From: an uncultured Flavobacterium sp.
GTDB lineage: Bacteria > Bacteroidota > Bacteroidia > Flavobacteriales > Flavobacteriaceae
Length of the DNA: 64,000 nt
Assembly (NCBI RefSeq): GCF_963422545.1
Contig: NZ_OY730238.1
Coordinates: 315,921 to 379,920, forward strand
Direction of reading: 5' to 3'
In this document: positions 35,074 through 44,343 of the stretch, piece by piece
Layout of the letters: every line of letters begins with the position of its first letter
How positions within the stretch are numbered: position 1 is the first letter of the stretch
Notes under the pieces: model-generated
Database searches by the model: none
What the model was told of the DNA's origin: nothing
The model's input: the letters and a program-made list of their open reading frames with translations, nothing else
Program-made: the position numbers and the translations under genes

Positions 35074-36129
35074 TTAACTAATATATTTTTTTAAGACATC
35101 ATTAATATTTTGTTTCACATTTTTCAAATTATTACTTTTAGGTTTGTGAAAATTAAAAATGTATTGATCAATATTATATCTACAAATTAATCGAGACTGC
35201 TCATTTACTTCTTCTACAAACTTTCTGTTTTTATCAGAGTAATTGTAAAGAGAATACGAAACACTTAAATTTTGAGCTACTACAGCTGGATGTAAACGAG
35301 ACGTAATAACAAACTTTGCATTCTGAATGGTTACTAAAGAATTATCAACATCAGATCCGTAAATAACATCTACCTGGATATTATTCTCTAAAAATAAATC
35401 TGTTGCTTTCTTACTTTGATTCTCATCTATCTCAGCATCACAAACCAAATTAACAATTCTATTTAAGCCTAATTCCTTACAACTCCTAATCGCCAAAGTA
35501 GCAAGATCATGGTTAACTTTTTCATTGTTTAAATCTGAGTATACCGATAAATCACGGCAACAAAAAACAATATAATCACCTGAAAATTGCTCTGTTAAAA
35601 TTTCTCTAACATTTGCTATATCTGGAACATAATCAACTTTAAATTTAAAAAGACCTAGACTTAATTTATTGGCAAGTTTTAAAGATTTTTCATCTCTTAA
35701 ATACAGTGCTTTCGATAAGAGGATCGATGAAAATACAATTAATTTTGTTTTTAGTTTAAAATGTGAATCAATGCCTATTCCCAAATATAACACTGCTACT
35801 TTAGCCAAATAAGCACCTAACATAAATTTTATCCCTCCAGTTCCCCCTTGATCCATAAAACAAGTTCCCCCTCCCCAGATTATATACTGCGATCCCTTTA
35901 CAGTTTTCATAAAATGCTTATAACTTATCTTTTGTTCTCCTGATAAACCAAAAACTTTTATATTATAAAGATTAGGATTTGATGAAAATGCATTATATAA
36001 ATTAACATGATTCCCATAAGTATAAATATTTATTTGATTATAATGTTTACTATAATAATCTACTAGTGCATTTAGCATTAGTAAATCCCCAAAATTGCTT
36101 CCATAATAACCTAAAAATGAAATCTTCAT
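35074..36129 (-). CDS. Polysaccharide pyruvyltransferase family protein
   Basis: The product has 351 residues. It starts MKISFLGYYGSNFGDLLML and has YIIWGGGTCFMDQGG, YLGIGIDSHF, DYVPDIANVREIL and FVITSRLHPAVVAQ, the pattern of the CsaB/ExoV-like pyruvyltransferase family. It would add a ketal-linked pyruvate from PEP to a sugar of the polymer, giving it a negative charge. It lies 2 bases downstream of wzx and upstream of the interrupted glycosyltransferase. Confidence 0.9.
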   Translation of the reverse strand: MKISFLGYYGSNFGDLLMLNALVDYYSKHYNQINIYTYGNHVNLYNAFSSNPNLYNIKVFGLSGEQKISYKHFMKTVKGSQYIIWGGGTCFMDQGGTGGIKFMLGAYLAKVAVLYLGIGIDSHFKLKTKLIVFSSILLSKALYLRDEKSLKLANKLSLGLFKFKVDYVPDIANVREILTEQFSGDYIVFCCRDLSVYSDLNNEKVNHDLATLAIRSCKELGLNRIVNLVCDAEIDENQSKKATDLFLENNIQVDVIYGSDVDNSLVTIQNAKFVITSRLHPAVVAQNLSVSYSLYNYSDKNRKFVEEVNEQSRLICRYNIDQYIFNFHKPKSNNLKNVKQNINDVLKKYIS

Positions 36130-36130
36130 C

Positions 36131-37342
36131 TTATTTAATATTTTTATTTTGAAAATATTTAAAAAAAATCAATGTGTAGAGTATTGAAGTAAGAACTTCA
36201 CTAAATACAAAAGATATAGATATTGATTCTTCTCCCAGTTTTTGAAGAAAAAACATGAAAGCAATTTGAAAAACAAGCGATATAAATGATGCTAATACTT
36301 TATATCTTATGCATTTTTCATTTAGTAGAGCTGCTCCTATTGCAGTTGAATAAAACCTAAAAGGCAAACTAACAGCTAAAATATTAAGTAATCTTGCAGA
36401 ATATTTAAAACTATCCGGGTATATTAATTTAATAATAGTATCAGATGATAAACCGATAAAACTAAAAAAAACAAGGCCAAATACAAATGCTAAAATCCCA
36501 TGGCGTAAACTTTTCGCTTTTAAAATTTCTTTTTCTAATTTATGATATTTTGGAAGTAAGTATGTTCCAAATATTGTATTAGGAAGAATATAAGATGCCG
36601 TGAGTAATATTATAGCAGAAGAATAAAGTCCAGAGCAATTTGAACCAAAAAAGTACATAGCCATAATAATAGAAAATTGAATCTGAATGACATTAATCGT
36701 CCCATTAAAAGAGTAAAAGAAAGATTCTCTATAAAAACTAAAAAAGAAGCTTTTTGATTGTTTTAAAAACAACAATTTAAAGGAAAACTTTCGATCGATA
36801 AGTTGCATCAGAAAGAAAAAAGATATAGTATTTGCTACACAAAGTAAAATCACTGTATTTTTAAGAGATGGCAGTAACAAAAACAAAAACAGAACTAAGA
36901 GCACTCTTAATAAAGGATTTATAATTTGAGCTAGTGAGACTCTAATAAAATTTTCAGAGGATTGTGCTTGTGATACCACTAAATATTGAAATGCTATTGG
37001 TAAATAATAAGATGACATGCATAAAGTTTCAATAACACTTAAACCGGTATTACATAAAACATATTGACTTATAATAATCGCAAACAAAATGTTTAATACA
37101 AGACATTTTAAGGCTACAGAAAAATATTCATGGGTTCGGCTTTCATCTATACATGTTTTTCTTAAAAGTAAACCGCCAATACCCATACCTGCAAAAGGCC
37201 CAATCATAGTAAGGGACGAATTAGCTGCAGCATAAATCCCAAATTGATTTATTAATAACTTGTGACTTAATAAAATCTGCAAAAGAAAGGTAAATGCCGC
37301 TGCACCAATTCCAGAACAGAGTAGTTTGAATAATTTTGACAT
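36131..37342 (-). CDS. Wzx-like oligosaccharide flippase
   Basis: The product has 403 residues with 11-12 membrane helices and few charges, e.g. GAAAFTFLLQILLSHKLLI at the N-terminus and YFFGSNCSGLYSSAIILLT in the middle. It fits the polysaccharide flippase (MOP/Wzx) family by topology, size and position. It would move the undecaprenyl-linked repeat unit to the periplasm, where Wzy polymerises it. It is tightly packed between wzy and the pyruvyltransferase gene. Confidence 0.85.
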   Translation of the reverse strand: MSKLFKLLCSGIGAAAFTFLLQILLSHKLLINQFGIYAAANSSLTMIGPFAGMGIGGLLLRKTCIDESRTHEYFSVALKCLVLNILFAIIISQYVLCNTGLSVIETLCMSSYYLPIAFQYLVVSQAQSSENFIRVSLAQIINPLLRVLLVLFLFLLLPSLKNTVILLCVANTISFFFLMQLIDRKFSFKLLFLKQSKSFFFSFYRESFFYSFNGTINVIQIQFSIIMAMYFFGSNCSGLYSSAIILLTASYILPNTIFGTYLLPKYHKLEKEILKAKSLRHGILAFVFGLVFFSFIGLSSDTIIKLIYPDSFKYSARLLNILAVSLPFRFYSTAIGAALLNEKCIRYKVLASFISLVFQIAFMFFLQKLGEESISISFVFSEVLTSILYTLIFFKYFQNKNIK

Positions 37343-37348
37343 CTTTTT

Positions 37349-38615
37349 TTAATAATTGACAAAATTTTGTTTTTTTAAAACATATGGTCGGTTTACAAGC
37401 AAAAATGAATTGGCAAACTTGAATAAAACAACAAAGAAACATACCCAAGCAATACTTACGGATTGGGCAGATAATCCCGAAGTAATTATCTTAGATCCAA
37501 TTTCTAAAGAAACAAAATAGAGAAAAACATCAGTTAATGTTTTTTTCCTCATAATTAATACATTATATAATCTCCTAATTATATAGCCAAACAAAAAACA
37601 TCCTATAACAATTCCAAAATATCCAAAATTGACATAAAAATCCCCCATAATTGTTGGCGGAATACCAAATCCTTCAAATTCTAATTGTGTTACTTCTTTG
37701 AGCCAAGATTGATAATCGATTTGTTTTCCTGGAAGTGCAGTTAATAAATCCATAAAAAAAGTCCCTCCATATTCTAGACTATCCTTATTTATAAAAGCTG
37801 ATATTACTTTTTCTAAATTTGATATATAAATAACAAACCTGTAAATAAAAGTCGTTTTCAAATCAACTGTAGTCATACTGTCCGGGTTTCGAAACATTTC
37901 AAATAAATTGATAAACAGTAAACCCATTATAGAAATGACAAACATTTTTTTTATTGGAATTTTAGTATATAAAAAGTGTCTTGCCATTAATATATATACA
38001 TATCCAAAGAAAATATCTACGTGAACCTGTACCTGTCATAACTAAACCAACAATAATTGCAAGAAAAAACAATAGAAATGTTTTTTTTCTATACAAATAT
38101 GTATGAAGCGCTAATAATGCAATACCATACATTGCTATCGTCATTAAATAAAGGAAATATCCATTGCCACCTACATTTAATGCCTTAACCCTTGCTAATT
38201 CTTTATTGGGAGATAGAATAGGTATATTTCCCGCACGGGAAAAGAAAATTATCGCTGAAATTAAACCGATACATATAAAAAAACAACCTGCCTTTTTAAA
38301 CTTCCAGCTATTCTTTTGTAACTTAATTCTATAAATGGAAAGATTTTTATCTACTATAACAAACCTTTTCGAGGGAGAAGCTGCATAATATCCTAAATTA
38401 ATAAATATATAACCAAACAATACAATGTAGGATACTAATTGATAATGCGATGAATTAAAAAGCTCAGATGAAAAAAAATAAAGAGCTATTGGTCCCATTC
38501 CAATTAACACGACAAAATATAAATTAAGGAAAATTTCAGGCTGGAAAAAATCTTTATTTTTTTTATTAAAAATGGTAAAAAAATAAATAGCAAAGCTTAA
38601 AATAAAAAAAATCAT
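37349..38615 (-). CDS. Wzy-like O-antigen polymerase interrupted by a frameshift
   Basis: The N-terminal half (from 38615) is membrane-rich and ends GTGSRRYFLWICIYI followed by an aberrant tail that stops at 37962. The C-terminal half (ATG at 37987 to 37349) continues MARHFLYTKIPIKKMF and contains the large loop and final helices. GTGSRR is a typical Wzy loop motif. Adding one TA unit in the TATATATAT tract (37990-37999) gives one frame of about 421 residues (WICIYILMARHF). It polymerises repeat units in the periplasm. As written it is probably non-functional unless the tract changes or the read is wrong. Confidence 0.8.
37990..37999. repeat. Short TA dinucleotide tract at the wzy frameshift
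   Basis: The alternating TA tract TATATATA lies at the point where the two wzy frames meet. One more TA unit would restore the full frame. Confidence 0.6.
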
Positions 38616-38620
38616 AAATC

Positions 38621-39595
38621 TTAATTTAAAAATCCTTTAAGAATATCTTCACCCCATATTTCTAACCATACAGGATTAATACTTATGGCCTTTATTAACA
38701 TTTTATCAAATTTAGTTTGATTATCTTTAGTCGAGTAAATCTTTATTGATTGTAAAACAATATCCTGCGAAGGCAATTCTAAAACCAAATTTGCATATTG
38801 ATTTCCTTTATTAAACCAATCCTCTTCTGTAAAAGCATAAGCAGCAATTTTTATCTTATCAGCATATTTTAAATTACAATATTCTATAAGTTCTTTTGCG
38901 ACCATGTTACTTCGTTTAGATCCAAAAGTATCGTGAATAGCCAGTGTTAATATTTTTTTCGGAAATAGTTCAGTAAAATTATCAATGATTTTTTTCCAAT
39001 TATTACTATACTTAGAATAGGTAAATTGAATTCGCTCCAACTCTTTATCAGAGCAAACAAAATTTGTTTCAATTCCGTTTGTATTACTTCCTCCTGTAAT
39101 TTCAATTGCATTAATATTATGCTCGCTATTATCAATAATTACTTTCAATTTCAATAAAAAAAGCCTAAAAAAAATATTATAATTTTCATCCCAAGGAATT
39201 GGAGCAAAAGAATTTTCAGATTTTCCATTTTCAACATAATTATCCTGATGATTCCAATACACATAACCTATATCTTTCTCTTCTAACCATTTGGGTGATC
39301 ATCGCCCTGTTAATACTCCTAAATTTATTTTCTTTTTATATCTCTTAGAAAAGGCTAAAATCTTGTTTAAGGAAGAAAAATCATAAATATTCTGCTGAGG
39401 ATTAAGTTTAGACCAGCCTACGTAATAAGTAACACCATCAACTTTAGGATTTTTAAAAATTTCAGTTAAAGAGACATCCGAAATATTACTTCTCACAATA
39501 GCGAAAACAGGAATTTTACATTGTAAAGTTTTTTTACTTTGACCATTACTACTGGTCAATAAAAAAAACAAAGTATAATATAATAAATTATGCAT
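38621..39595 (-). CDS. Exported glycoside-hydrolase-like protein, interrupted by one in-frame TGA
   Basis: From 39595 the frame reads a signal peptide (LLYYTLFFLLTSSNGQS), then KIPVFAIVRSNISD, VDGVTYYVGWSKLNPQQN and YDFSSLNKILAF, a pattern of TIM-barrel glycosidases. TGA at 39299-39301 follows GVLTGR. The same frame then continues SPKWLEEKDIGYVYWNHQ to a stop at 38621. A TGG (Trp) at this codon would give LTGRWSPKWL and a 324-residue protein. EITGGSN and LAIHDTFG occur later. It may trim or degrade the polymer in the periplasm. The lesion may be a real nonsense mutation or an error. Confidence 0.75.
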
Positions 39596-40031
39596 AAAGA
39601 AAGCAATTCATTTTACCTTTCAACTCCCTAACAGCTACTTCCTTTCTCAACCCACTGCTTGAAAAACGATGATCACGTTTATTAAAATAAAGTTCTATCC
39701 TCTTTTCTTCACAATATGATCTTCCGGTAAAGTCTTTATCCTGATATTCATCACCGAGAATGCGAACATCAATTTTAAAAGACTGAAGAATATCATTTAA
39801 ATCCTGTTCTGTTGCATAGGGAACAATTTCGTCTACAAACTTGCAGCCTTTTAACTGGATATATCTTTCTACTACAGTTTGTGCAGGGCTATTTTTCTCT
39901 GGACGATCTAATGTTGGATCTGTTTGTAATCCTACAATTAAATAATCGCACTTTCGTTTGGCTTCTTCCAACATTTTTATATGCCCTGCATGTAGTAAAT
40001 CAAAAGCACTAAAAGTTATTCCTACCTTCAT
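39588..40031 (-). CDS. Glycerol-3-phosphate cytidylyltransferase-like nucleotidyltransferase
   Basis: The product has 147 residues. It starts MKVGITFSAFDLLHAGHIK with the HxGH nucleotide-binding motif (HAGH), followed by DYLIVGLQTDPTLDRPEKN, RYIQLKGCKFVDEIVPYAT and the late RFSSSGLRKEV, replacing the RTxGISTT motif. The size and layout match TagD/GCT-like cytidylyltransferases, which make CDP-glycerol or a related activated alditol for polymer decoration. The substrate is inferred. It is the first gene of the operon and overlaps the next by 8 bases. Confidence 0.82.
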   Translation of the reverse strand: MKVGITFSAFDLLHAGHIKMLEEAKRKCDYLIVGLQTDPTLDRPEKNSPAQTVVERYIQLKGCKFVDEIVPYATEQDLNDILQSFKIDVRILGDEYQDKDFTGRSYCEEKRIELYFNKRDHRFSSSGLRKEVAVRELKGKMNCFLYA

Positions 40032-40170
40032 ATTTTAATAAATTAATTGATCGTTTCAGACACAGCTTCGCTTCTCCAACTCACATTAAGTTGAAACAAA
40101 AACAAAAATTAAACACTTAAAAATCAACAGGATAATACAAACCAAAAACAATTATCCCTTAATTTTTTTG

Positions 40171-40178
40171 CAAAAGTA
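40171..40178 (-). promoter_or_regulatory. -7 box of the polysaccharide operon
   Basis: On the minus strand it reads TACTTTTG (TAnnTTTG). It lies about 140 bases ahead of the first gene. Confidence 0.5.
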
Positions 40179-40322
40179 GATCATAAAAGCAGTTGTAAAA
40201 AAGTCAAAAAGAAGGATATGTCTGATAATATCAGAAATTAAACGTATTGTTCCATAAGCAAAATCGCATAAAACAATGATTAATTTTGCTTAAAAAGTCC
40301 ACTTTTACAGGCATTAAAAGGC

Positions 40323-40330
40323 TATTTTTG
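40323..40330 (+). promoter_or_regulatory. -7 box of the gene at 40355
   Basis: TATTTTTG (TAnnTTTG) lies 24 bases before the ATG at 40355. It excludes the longer ORF starting at 40286. Confidence 0.55.
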
Positions 40331-40354
40331 TGTCTTAAAATTGAATTATTTAAG

Positions 40355-41317
40355 ATGAAGGCTCTATTCTTTTTTTTCTTGTTAATACATTCCGCTTATG
40401 CTCAAGTTTCAGGCTGTACAGATCCTCTTTCCATAAACTTTAATTCTGCAGCAACAGAAAATGATGGAAGTTGTACCTATAAAAACCTAAAAATTAAACC
40501 TGAATATTCAATAAAACTAAGCGACACAATTAAAGAGACTTCTGGTTTGATCGCTTTTGATGATTTGTTATGGACACACAATGATGATCATGACAAAACG
40601 ATTTACGGACTGGATACTTTAGGAAAAATCAAAAAGAAAATAATACTCAATCAAGTTACAAATCATGACTGGGAAGAAATTTCGCAAGACAGTTTGCACT
40701 TGTATATTGGGGATTTTGGAAATAATTTTAGCGGAAACAGAACCGATCTGAATATTTTAAAAATTGATAAAAAATCTTTTGTTGAAGGAAATCCAATAAT
40801 TGAAACAATTTCTTTCACTTATTCAAATCAAACTGATTTTTCATCACAAAAGTCAAACACAACAAATTTTGATTGTGAAGCCTTTATTATCGCTAAAGAC
40901 AGTATTTATTTGTTTACAAAACAATGGAAATCATCTAAAACTGATATTTACGTTTTGCCAAATCAAGCTGGAAATCATGTTGCAAAATTCAAGAACACCA
41001 TCGACACAAAAGGTTTGGTTACGGGAGCGACCTATTTTGAAGACAAAAAAATAATTGTTCTTTGTGGATATTCAAAAACAGGAAAGACATTTCTTTATCT
41101 TTTGTATGATTTTAAAAACAATGATTTTTTATCCGGAAATAAGCGAAAAATTGATCTAAAACTTCCGTTTCATCAAATTGAAGGAATTACGACAAAGGAC
41201 GGACTCCATTATTTTATTACAAATGAAGCTTTGGTTCGAAAACCAATTTTAAATGTTCCGCAACAAATTCATCGTATCGACTTAAGTCCAATCTTGAATT
41301 CCTATCTCCATAAATAA
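40355..41317 (+). CDS. Exported protein with a GCTDP-type Cys motif and a probable beta-propeller-like body
   Basis: The product has 320 residues with a signal peptide (MKALFFFFLLIHSAYAQ). The mature N-terminus has GCTDPLSINFNSAATENDG then SC, a short module common on Bacteroidetes secreted proteins. The body has repeated strand-turn elements (SGLIAFDDLLWTHNDDHDK, YIGDFGNNFSGNRTDLNIL, FDCEAFIIAKDSIYLFTKQ) as in propeller-like proteins. I cannot assign a function. It is divergent from the polysaccharide operon and 48 bases upstream of the ABC-F gene. Confidence 0.72.
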   Translation: MKALFFFFLLIHSAYAQVSGCTDPLSINFNSAATENDGSCTYKNLKIKPEYSIKLSDTIKETSGLIAFDDLLWTHNDDHDKTIYGLDTLGKIKKKIILNQVTNHDWEEISQDSLHLYIGDFGNNFSGNRTDLNILKIDKKSFVEGNPIIETISFTYSNQTDFSSQKSNTTNFDCEAFIIAKDSIYLFTKQWKSSKTDIYVLPNQAGNHVAKFKNTIDTKGLVTGATYFEDKKIIVLCGYSKTGKTFLYLLYDFKNNDFLSGNKRKIDLKLPFHQIEGITTKDGLHYFITNEALVRKPILNVPQQIHRIDLSPILNSYLHK

Positions 41318-41341
41318 TTCGTAAATGGCAATATAATAGTT

Positions 41342-41349
41342 TACTTTTG
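41342..41349 (+). promoter_or_regulatory. -7 box of the ABC-F gene
   Basis: TACTTTTG (TAnnTTTG) lies 16 bases before the GTG start at 41366. Confidence 0.55.
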
Positions 41350-41365
41350 CAAAAAAATTACTCTT

Positions 41366-43228
41366 GTGAATTATTTATCTGTAGAAAATATATCGAAGTC
41401 ATTTGGCGAAAGAACGCTTTTTGACAATATCTCATTTGGAATCAATAAAGACCAAAAAATTGCTTTTATAGCTAAAAACGGTTCTGGAAAAACGACTATT
41501 ATGAGTATTATCAATGGTTTGGAAGAGCCTGATACTGGTCAGGTAGTTTTGAGAAAAGGAATCAGAATGGCTTTTCTTTCACAAGACAATAATTTACAAG
41601 AGGAGTTAACTATTGAAGAAAGCATTTTTGCTTCAGACAATGAAACGCTTAAAGTAATTGAAGCTTACGAAAAAGCACTTGAAAATCCAGACGATGAAGA
41701 AGCTTATCAAAAAGCTTTTGACGGAATGGACCAGCATAATGCATGGGATTTTGAAACGCAATACAAGCAGATTTTATTCAAACTAAAACTGGAAGACTTT
41801 AAACTGAAAGTAAAAAATCTTTCGGGCGGGCAAAAAAAGCGTCTTTCATTAGCCATTATTTTAATTAATCGTCCTGATTTATTGATTCTGGATGAGCCAA
41901 CCAATCACTTAGATCTTGAAATGATCGAATGGCTGGAAAGTTATTTTGCCAAAGAAAATATTACCTTGTTTATGGTAACGCACGACCGTTTCTTCCTTGA
42001 ACGTGTTTGCAATGAAATCATAGAATTAGACAATGGTAAATTATACCAATACAAAGGAAATTACTCTTACTATTTAGAGAAAAAAGAAGAGAGAATTACC
42101 TCTGAAAATGCAAGTGTTGATAAAGCCAAAAACTTATTTGTAAAAGAATTAGAATGGATGCGTCGCCAGCCAAAAGCGAGAACAACCAAATCTAAATCAC
42201 GTCAAGATGATTTTTATGTAATTAAAGAAAAAGCACAAAGCCGTCGTCGTGAAAACAAGGTTGAACTTGAAATTAATATGGAACGTATGGGAAGCAAGAT
42301 TATCGAGCTTCATAAAATTTCTAAAAAATTCAAAGATCATGTTATTCTTGACAACTTTAGTTTTGATTTTCAACGTGGAGAACGTATCGGAATTATTGGT
42401 AAAAACGGAACAGGAAAATCTACCTTTTTAAATCTACTTACCGGGACAATTCCATTAGACAGCGGACGTGTTGTAAAAGGTGAAACTATAAAAATTGGTT
42501 ACTATACGCAAAGCGGAATTAACCCGAAACCAAATCAGCGTGTAATTGATATTATTAAAGAATACGGAGAATTTATTCCATTGGCAAAAGGTCGAATGAT
42601 CTCAGCGTCACAATTGTTAGAACGTTTTCTTTTTGATGCTAAAAAACAATATGATTTTGTAGAAAAATTAAGTGGTGGTGAATTGAAACGTTTATATTTA
42701 TGTACGGTCTTAATTCAGAATCCTAACTTTTTGATTCTGGATGAACCTACAAACGACTTAGATATTGTTACATTAAACGTATTAGAAAGTTTTCTTTTAG
42801 ATTATCCAGGTTGTTTATTGGTAGTTTCACACGACCGTTATTTCATGGATAAAATTGTTGATCACTTATTTATCTTTAGAGGAAAAGGTGAGATCGAAAA
42901 CTTCCCAGGAAATTATTCTGATTTCAGAGCTTATGAAGACAGTGCTGACGTTGCTCAAAAAGAAGAAAACAAAGCTGAAAAGAAAGACTGGAAACAAAAT
43001 AATCCAACAGGAAATCTGACTTTCAACGAGCAAAAAGAATATCAAAAACTGGAAAGAGAAATAAAAGATTTAGAAATAGATAAAACTAAAATCGAACAAT
43101 TATTCTCTGATGGAAAAGTGGCTGATGCTGATATCGAGAAAAAAGCAAATGAATTGCAAAACATTATCAATAAAATAGATCAAAAAGAAGAAAGATGGTT
43201 TGAACTTTCTGCCAAAATTGAGGGATAA
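41366..43228 (+). CDS. ABC-F family ATPase (Uup/YfmR-like)
   Basis: The product has 620 residues with two ATPase domains and no membrane segment. Domain 1 has AKNGSGKTT and LSGGQKKRLSLA with DEPTNHLDL. Domain 2 has GKNGTGKSTFLNLLTG, LSGGELKRLYLC and DEPTNDLDI. The C-terminus (NLTFNEQKEYQKLEREIKD) is a coiled coil typical of Uup. The linker carries the KARTTKSKSRQDDF basic segment. Such proteins act on the ribosome or DNA rather than as transporters. The start is GTG, in line with the -7 box and family N-terminus MNYLSVEN. Confidence 0.92.
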   Translation: MNYLSVENISKSFGERTLFDNISFGINKDQKIAFIAKNGSGKTTIMSIINGLEEPDTGQVVLRKGIRMAFLSQDNNLQEELTIEESIFASDNETLKVIEAYEKALENPDDEEAYQKAFDGMDQHNAWDFETQYKQILFKLKLEDFKLKVKNLSGGQKKRLSLAIILINRPDLLILDEPTNHLDLEMIEWLESYFAKENITLFMVTHDRFFLERVCNEIIELDNGKLYQYKGNYSYYLEKKEERITSENASVDKAKNLFVKELEWMRRQPKARTTKSKSRQDDFYVIKEKAQSRRRENKVELEINMERMGSKIIELHKISKKFKDHVILDNFSFDFQRGERIGIIGKNGTGKSTFLNLLTGTIPLDSGRVVKGETIKIGYYTQSGINPKPNQRVIDIIKEYGEFIPLAKGRMISASQLLERFLFDAKKQYDFVEKLSGGELKRLYLCTVLIQNPNFLILDEPTNDLDIVTLNVLESFLLDYPGCLLVVSHDRYFMDKIVDHLFIFRGKGEIENFPGNYSDFRAYEDSADVAQKEENKAEKKDWKQNNPTGNLTFNEQKEYQKLEREIKDLEIDKTKIEQLFSDGKVADADIEKKANELQNIINKIDQKEERWFELSAKIEG

Positions 43229-43236
43229 TATTTTTT

Positions 43237-43275
43237 AGTTTTCAGTCTCAGTAACAGTTTTCAGTTTCACTTTGC
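43237..43275. repeat. Left arm of an inverted repeat around the four-helix-bundle gene
   Basis: It holds CAGTCTCAGT, ACAGTTTTCAGTTTCACTTT and similar units, reading opposite to the right arm at 43714-43743. Confidence 0.7.
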
Positions 43276-43341
43276 AAATGTCATTTTTTTTAAATAAGTA
43301 ATCTTTTTCTTTCTTTTTAATATCTTTATAAAAAGAAAGAA

Positions 43342-43710
43342 ATGGATTTTAAAGAATTATTAGCTTATAAAAAGTCGTTTGAACTTGCAATGAAAATATT
43401 TGAACTTTCTAAAGATTTTCCAAAAGAAGAAAGATATTCATTAACTGATCAAATAAGACGTTCTTCAAGAAGTGTTTCGGCAAATATTGCAGAATCATAT
43501 CGAAAGCGAAGATATGTCAATCATTTTATAAGCAAATTGACGGATAGTGATGCCGAAAATTCAGAAACTAGTGTTTGGCTAGAATTCTCCCTAAAATGCG
43601 AATATATAAATCAAGAAACATTTGACAAGCTTAACATTATAAGTATTGAAATAGGAAAATTAATAAATTACATGATCAATAATCCCAATAAATTTGGTTG
43701 TAACATTTAA
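43342..43710 (+). CDS. Four-helix-bundle protein (23S rRNA IVP / S23 family)
   Basis: The product has 122 residues and is all helical. It starts MDFKELLAYKKSFELAMKI and has the family core YSLTDQIRRSSRSVSANIAE and LTDSDAENSETSVWLEFSL, then the last helix IEIGKLINYMINNPNK. The family was first found in 23S rRNA intervening sequences; no rRNA is near here. The function is unknown. It stands alone between inverted repeats made of GACTGA/TCAGTC units (43237-43275 and 43714-43743), as if the gene and arms were one cassette. Confidence 0.88.
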   Translation: MDFKELLAYKKSFELAMKIFELSKDFPKEERYSLTDQIRRSSRSVSANIAESYRKRRYVNHFISKLTDSDAENSETSVWLEFSLKCEYINQETFDKLNIISIEIGKLINYMINNPNKFGCNI

Positions 43711-43713
43711 GTA

Positions 43714-43743
43714 TCACAAACTGAGACTGAGACTGTAAACTTT
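43714..43743. repeat. Right arm of the inverted repeat around the four-helix-bundle gene
   Basis: It reads CACAAACTGAGACTGAGACT then GTAAACTTT. Its reverse complement resembles the left arm, with TCAGTCTCAGT-type units. Confidence 0.7.
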
Positions 43744-43803
43744 TAAAACATTCTTATATTGTCAATTTTCTTATATTAGCAAACTTAAAAAAACAAATAC
43801 CAC

Positions 43804-44277
43804 ATGAAATACCTATTATCTACAATTTTTGTAATGACACTTTTTATTTCTTGTACCAGCGATGCGGGATTAGAAAGAATACCTGAAATCAAAGATTACA
43901 CTGTTCAAAACGAAAAAGAAATAACAGATTACATCGCTAAGAATAAATTAACCGCGCAAAGAACTTCAAGTGGATTATATTACGTAATCAATGAACCTGG
44001 AACCGGAACTCAGCCAACTTCAACATCGAATGTAACTGTTGCCTATAAAGGTTATTATACCGACGGGAAAATTTTTGATCAAAGTAAAGACACAGGAATT
44101 TCTTTTGGATTAAATCAGGTAATTAAAGGCTGGACAGAAGGCATTCCTTATTTTAAAGCAGGCGGAAGCGGAATCCTATTAATACCATCACACTTAGGTT
44201 ACGGTCCCTTACCTTACAATGGTATTCCCGGAGGATCTGTGCTTATTTTTGATGTTAAGTTACTATCCGTTAACTAA
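43804..44277 (+). CDS. FKBP-type peptidyl-prolyl isomerase, lipoprotein
   Basis: The product has 157 residues with a lipoprotein signal ending FISCTSD. The FKBP domain is clear: SGLYYVINEPGTG, VTVAYKGYYTDGKIFDQSK, QVIKGWTEGIPYFKAGG, LLIPSHLGYG and GGSVLIFDVKLLSV. It helps proline isomerisation of proteins outside the cytoplasm, probably from the outer membrane facing the periplasm. It is related to GldI-type gliding isomerases, but I cannot say it is GldI. It is followed by a strong terminator. Confidence 0.9.
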   Translation: MKYLLSTIFVMTLFISCTSDAGLERIPEIKDYTVQNEKEITDYIAKNKLTAQRTSSGLYYVINEPGTGTQPTSTSNVTVAYKGYYTDGKIFDQSKDTGISFGLNQVIKGWTEGIPYFKAGGSGILLIPSHLGYGPLPYNGIPGGSVLIFDVKLLSVN

Positions 44278-44293
44278 GAAATATCCATTTCAT

Positions 44294-44335
44294 AAAAAAA
44301 CCACAACAGATATTATTTATCTGTTGTGGTTTTTT
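44294..44335. terminator. Bidirectional terminator between FKBP and SDR genes
   Basis: AACCACAACAGAT / ATCTGTTGTGGTT, with A7 left and T6 right, forms a strong hairpin between convergent genes. Confidence 0.9.
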
Positions 44336-44343
44336 ATTTTATC

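Larger units (their letters stand above)
40032..40354. promoter_or_regulatory. Divergent promoter region with a long leader for the polysaccharide operon
   Basis: This 323-base gap has no ORF I accept. The minus strand has TACTTTTG at 40171-40178, giving a leader of about 135 bases before 40031. The leader holds a foldable segment (GTTTCAACTTAATGTGAGTT to TGTCTGAAAC, 40057-40101). The plus strand has TATTTTTG at 40323-40330 for the gene at 40355. Confidence 0.5.

Noticed and set aside
43342..43710. Four-helix-bundle gene as part of a 23S rRNA intervening sequence
   Set aside because: No rRNA sequence is found on either side.
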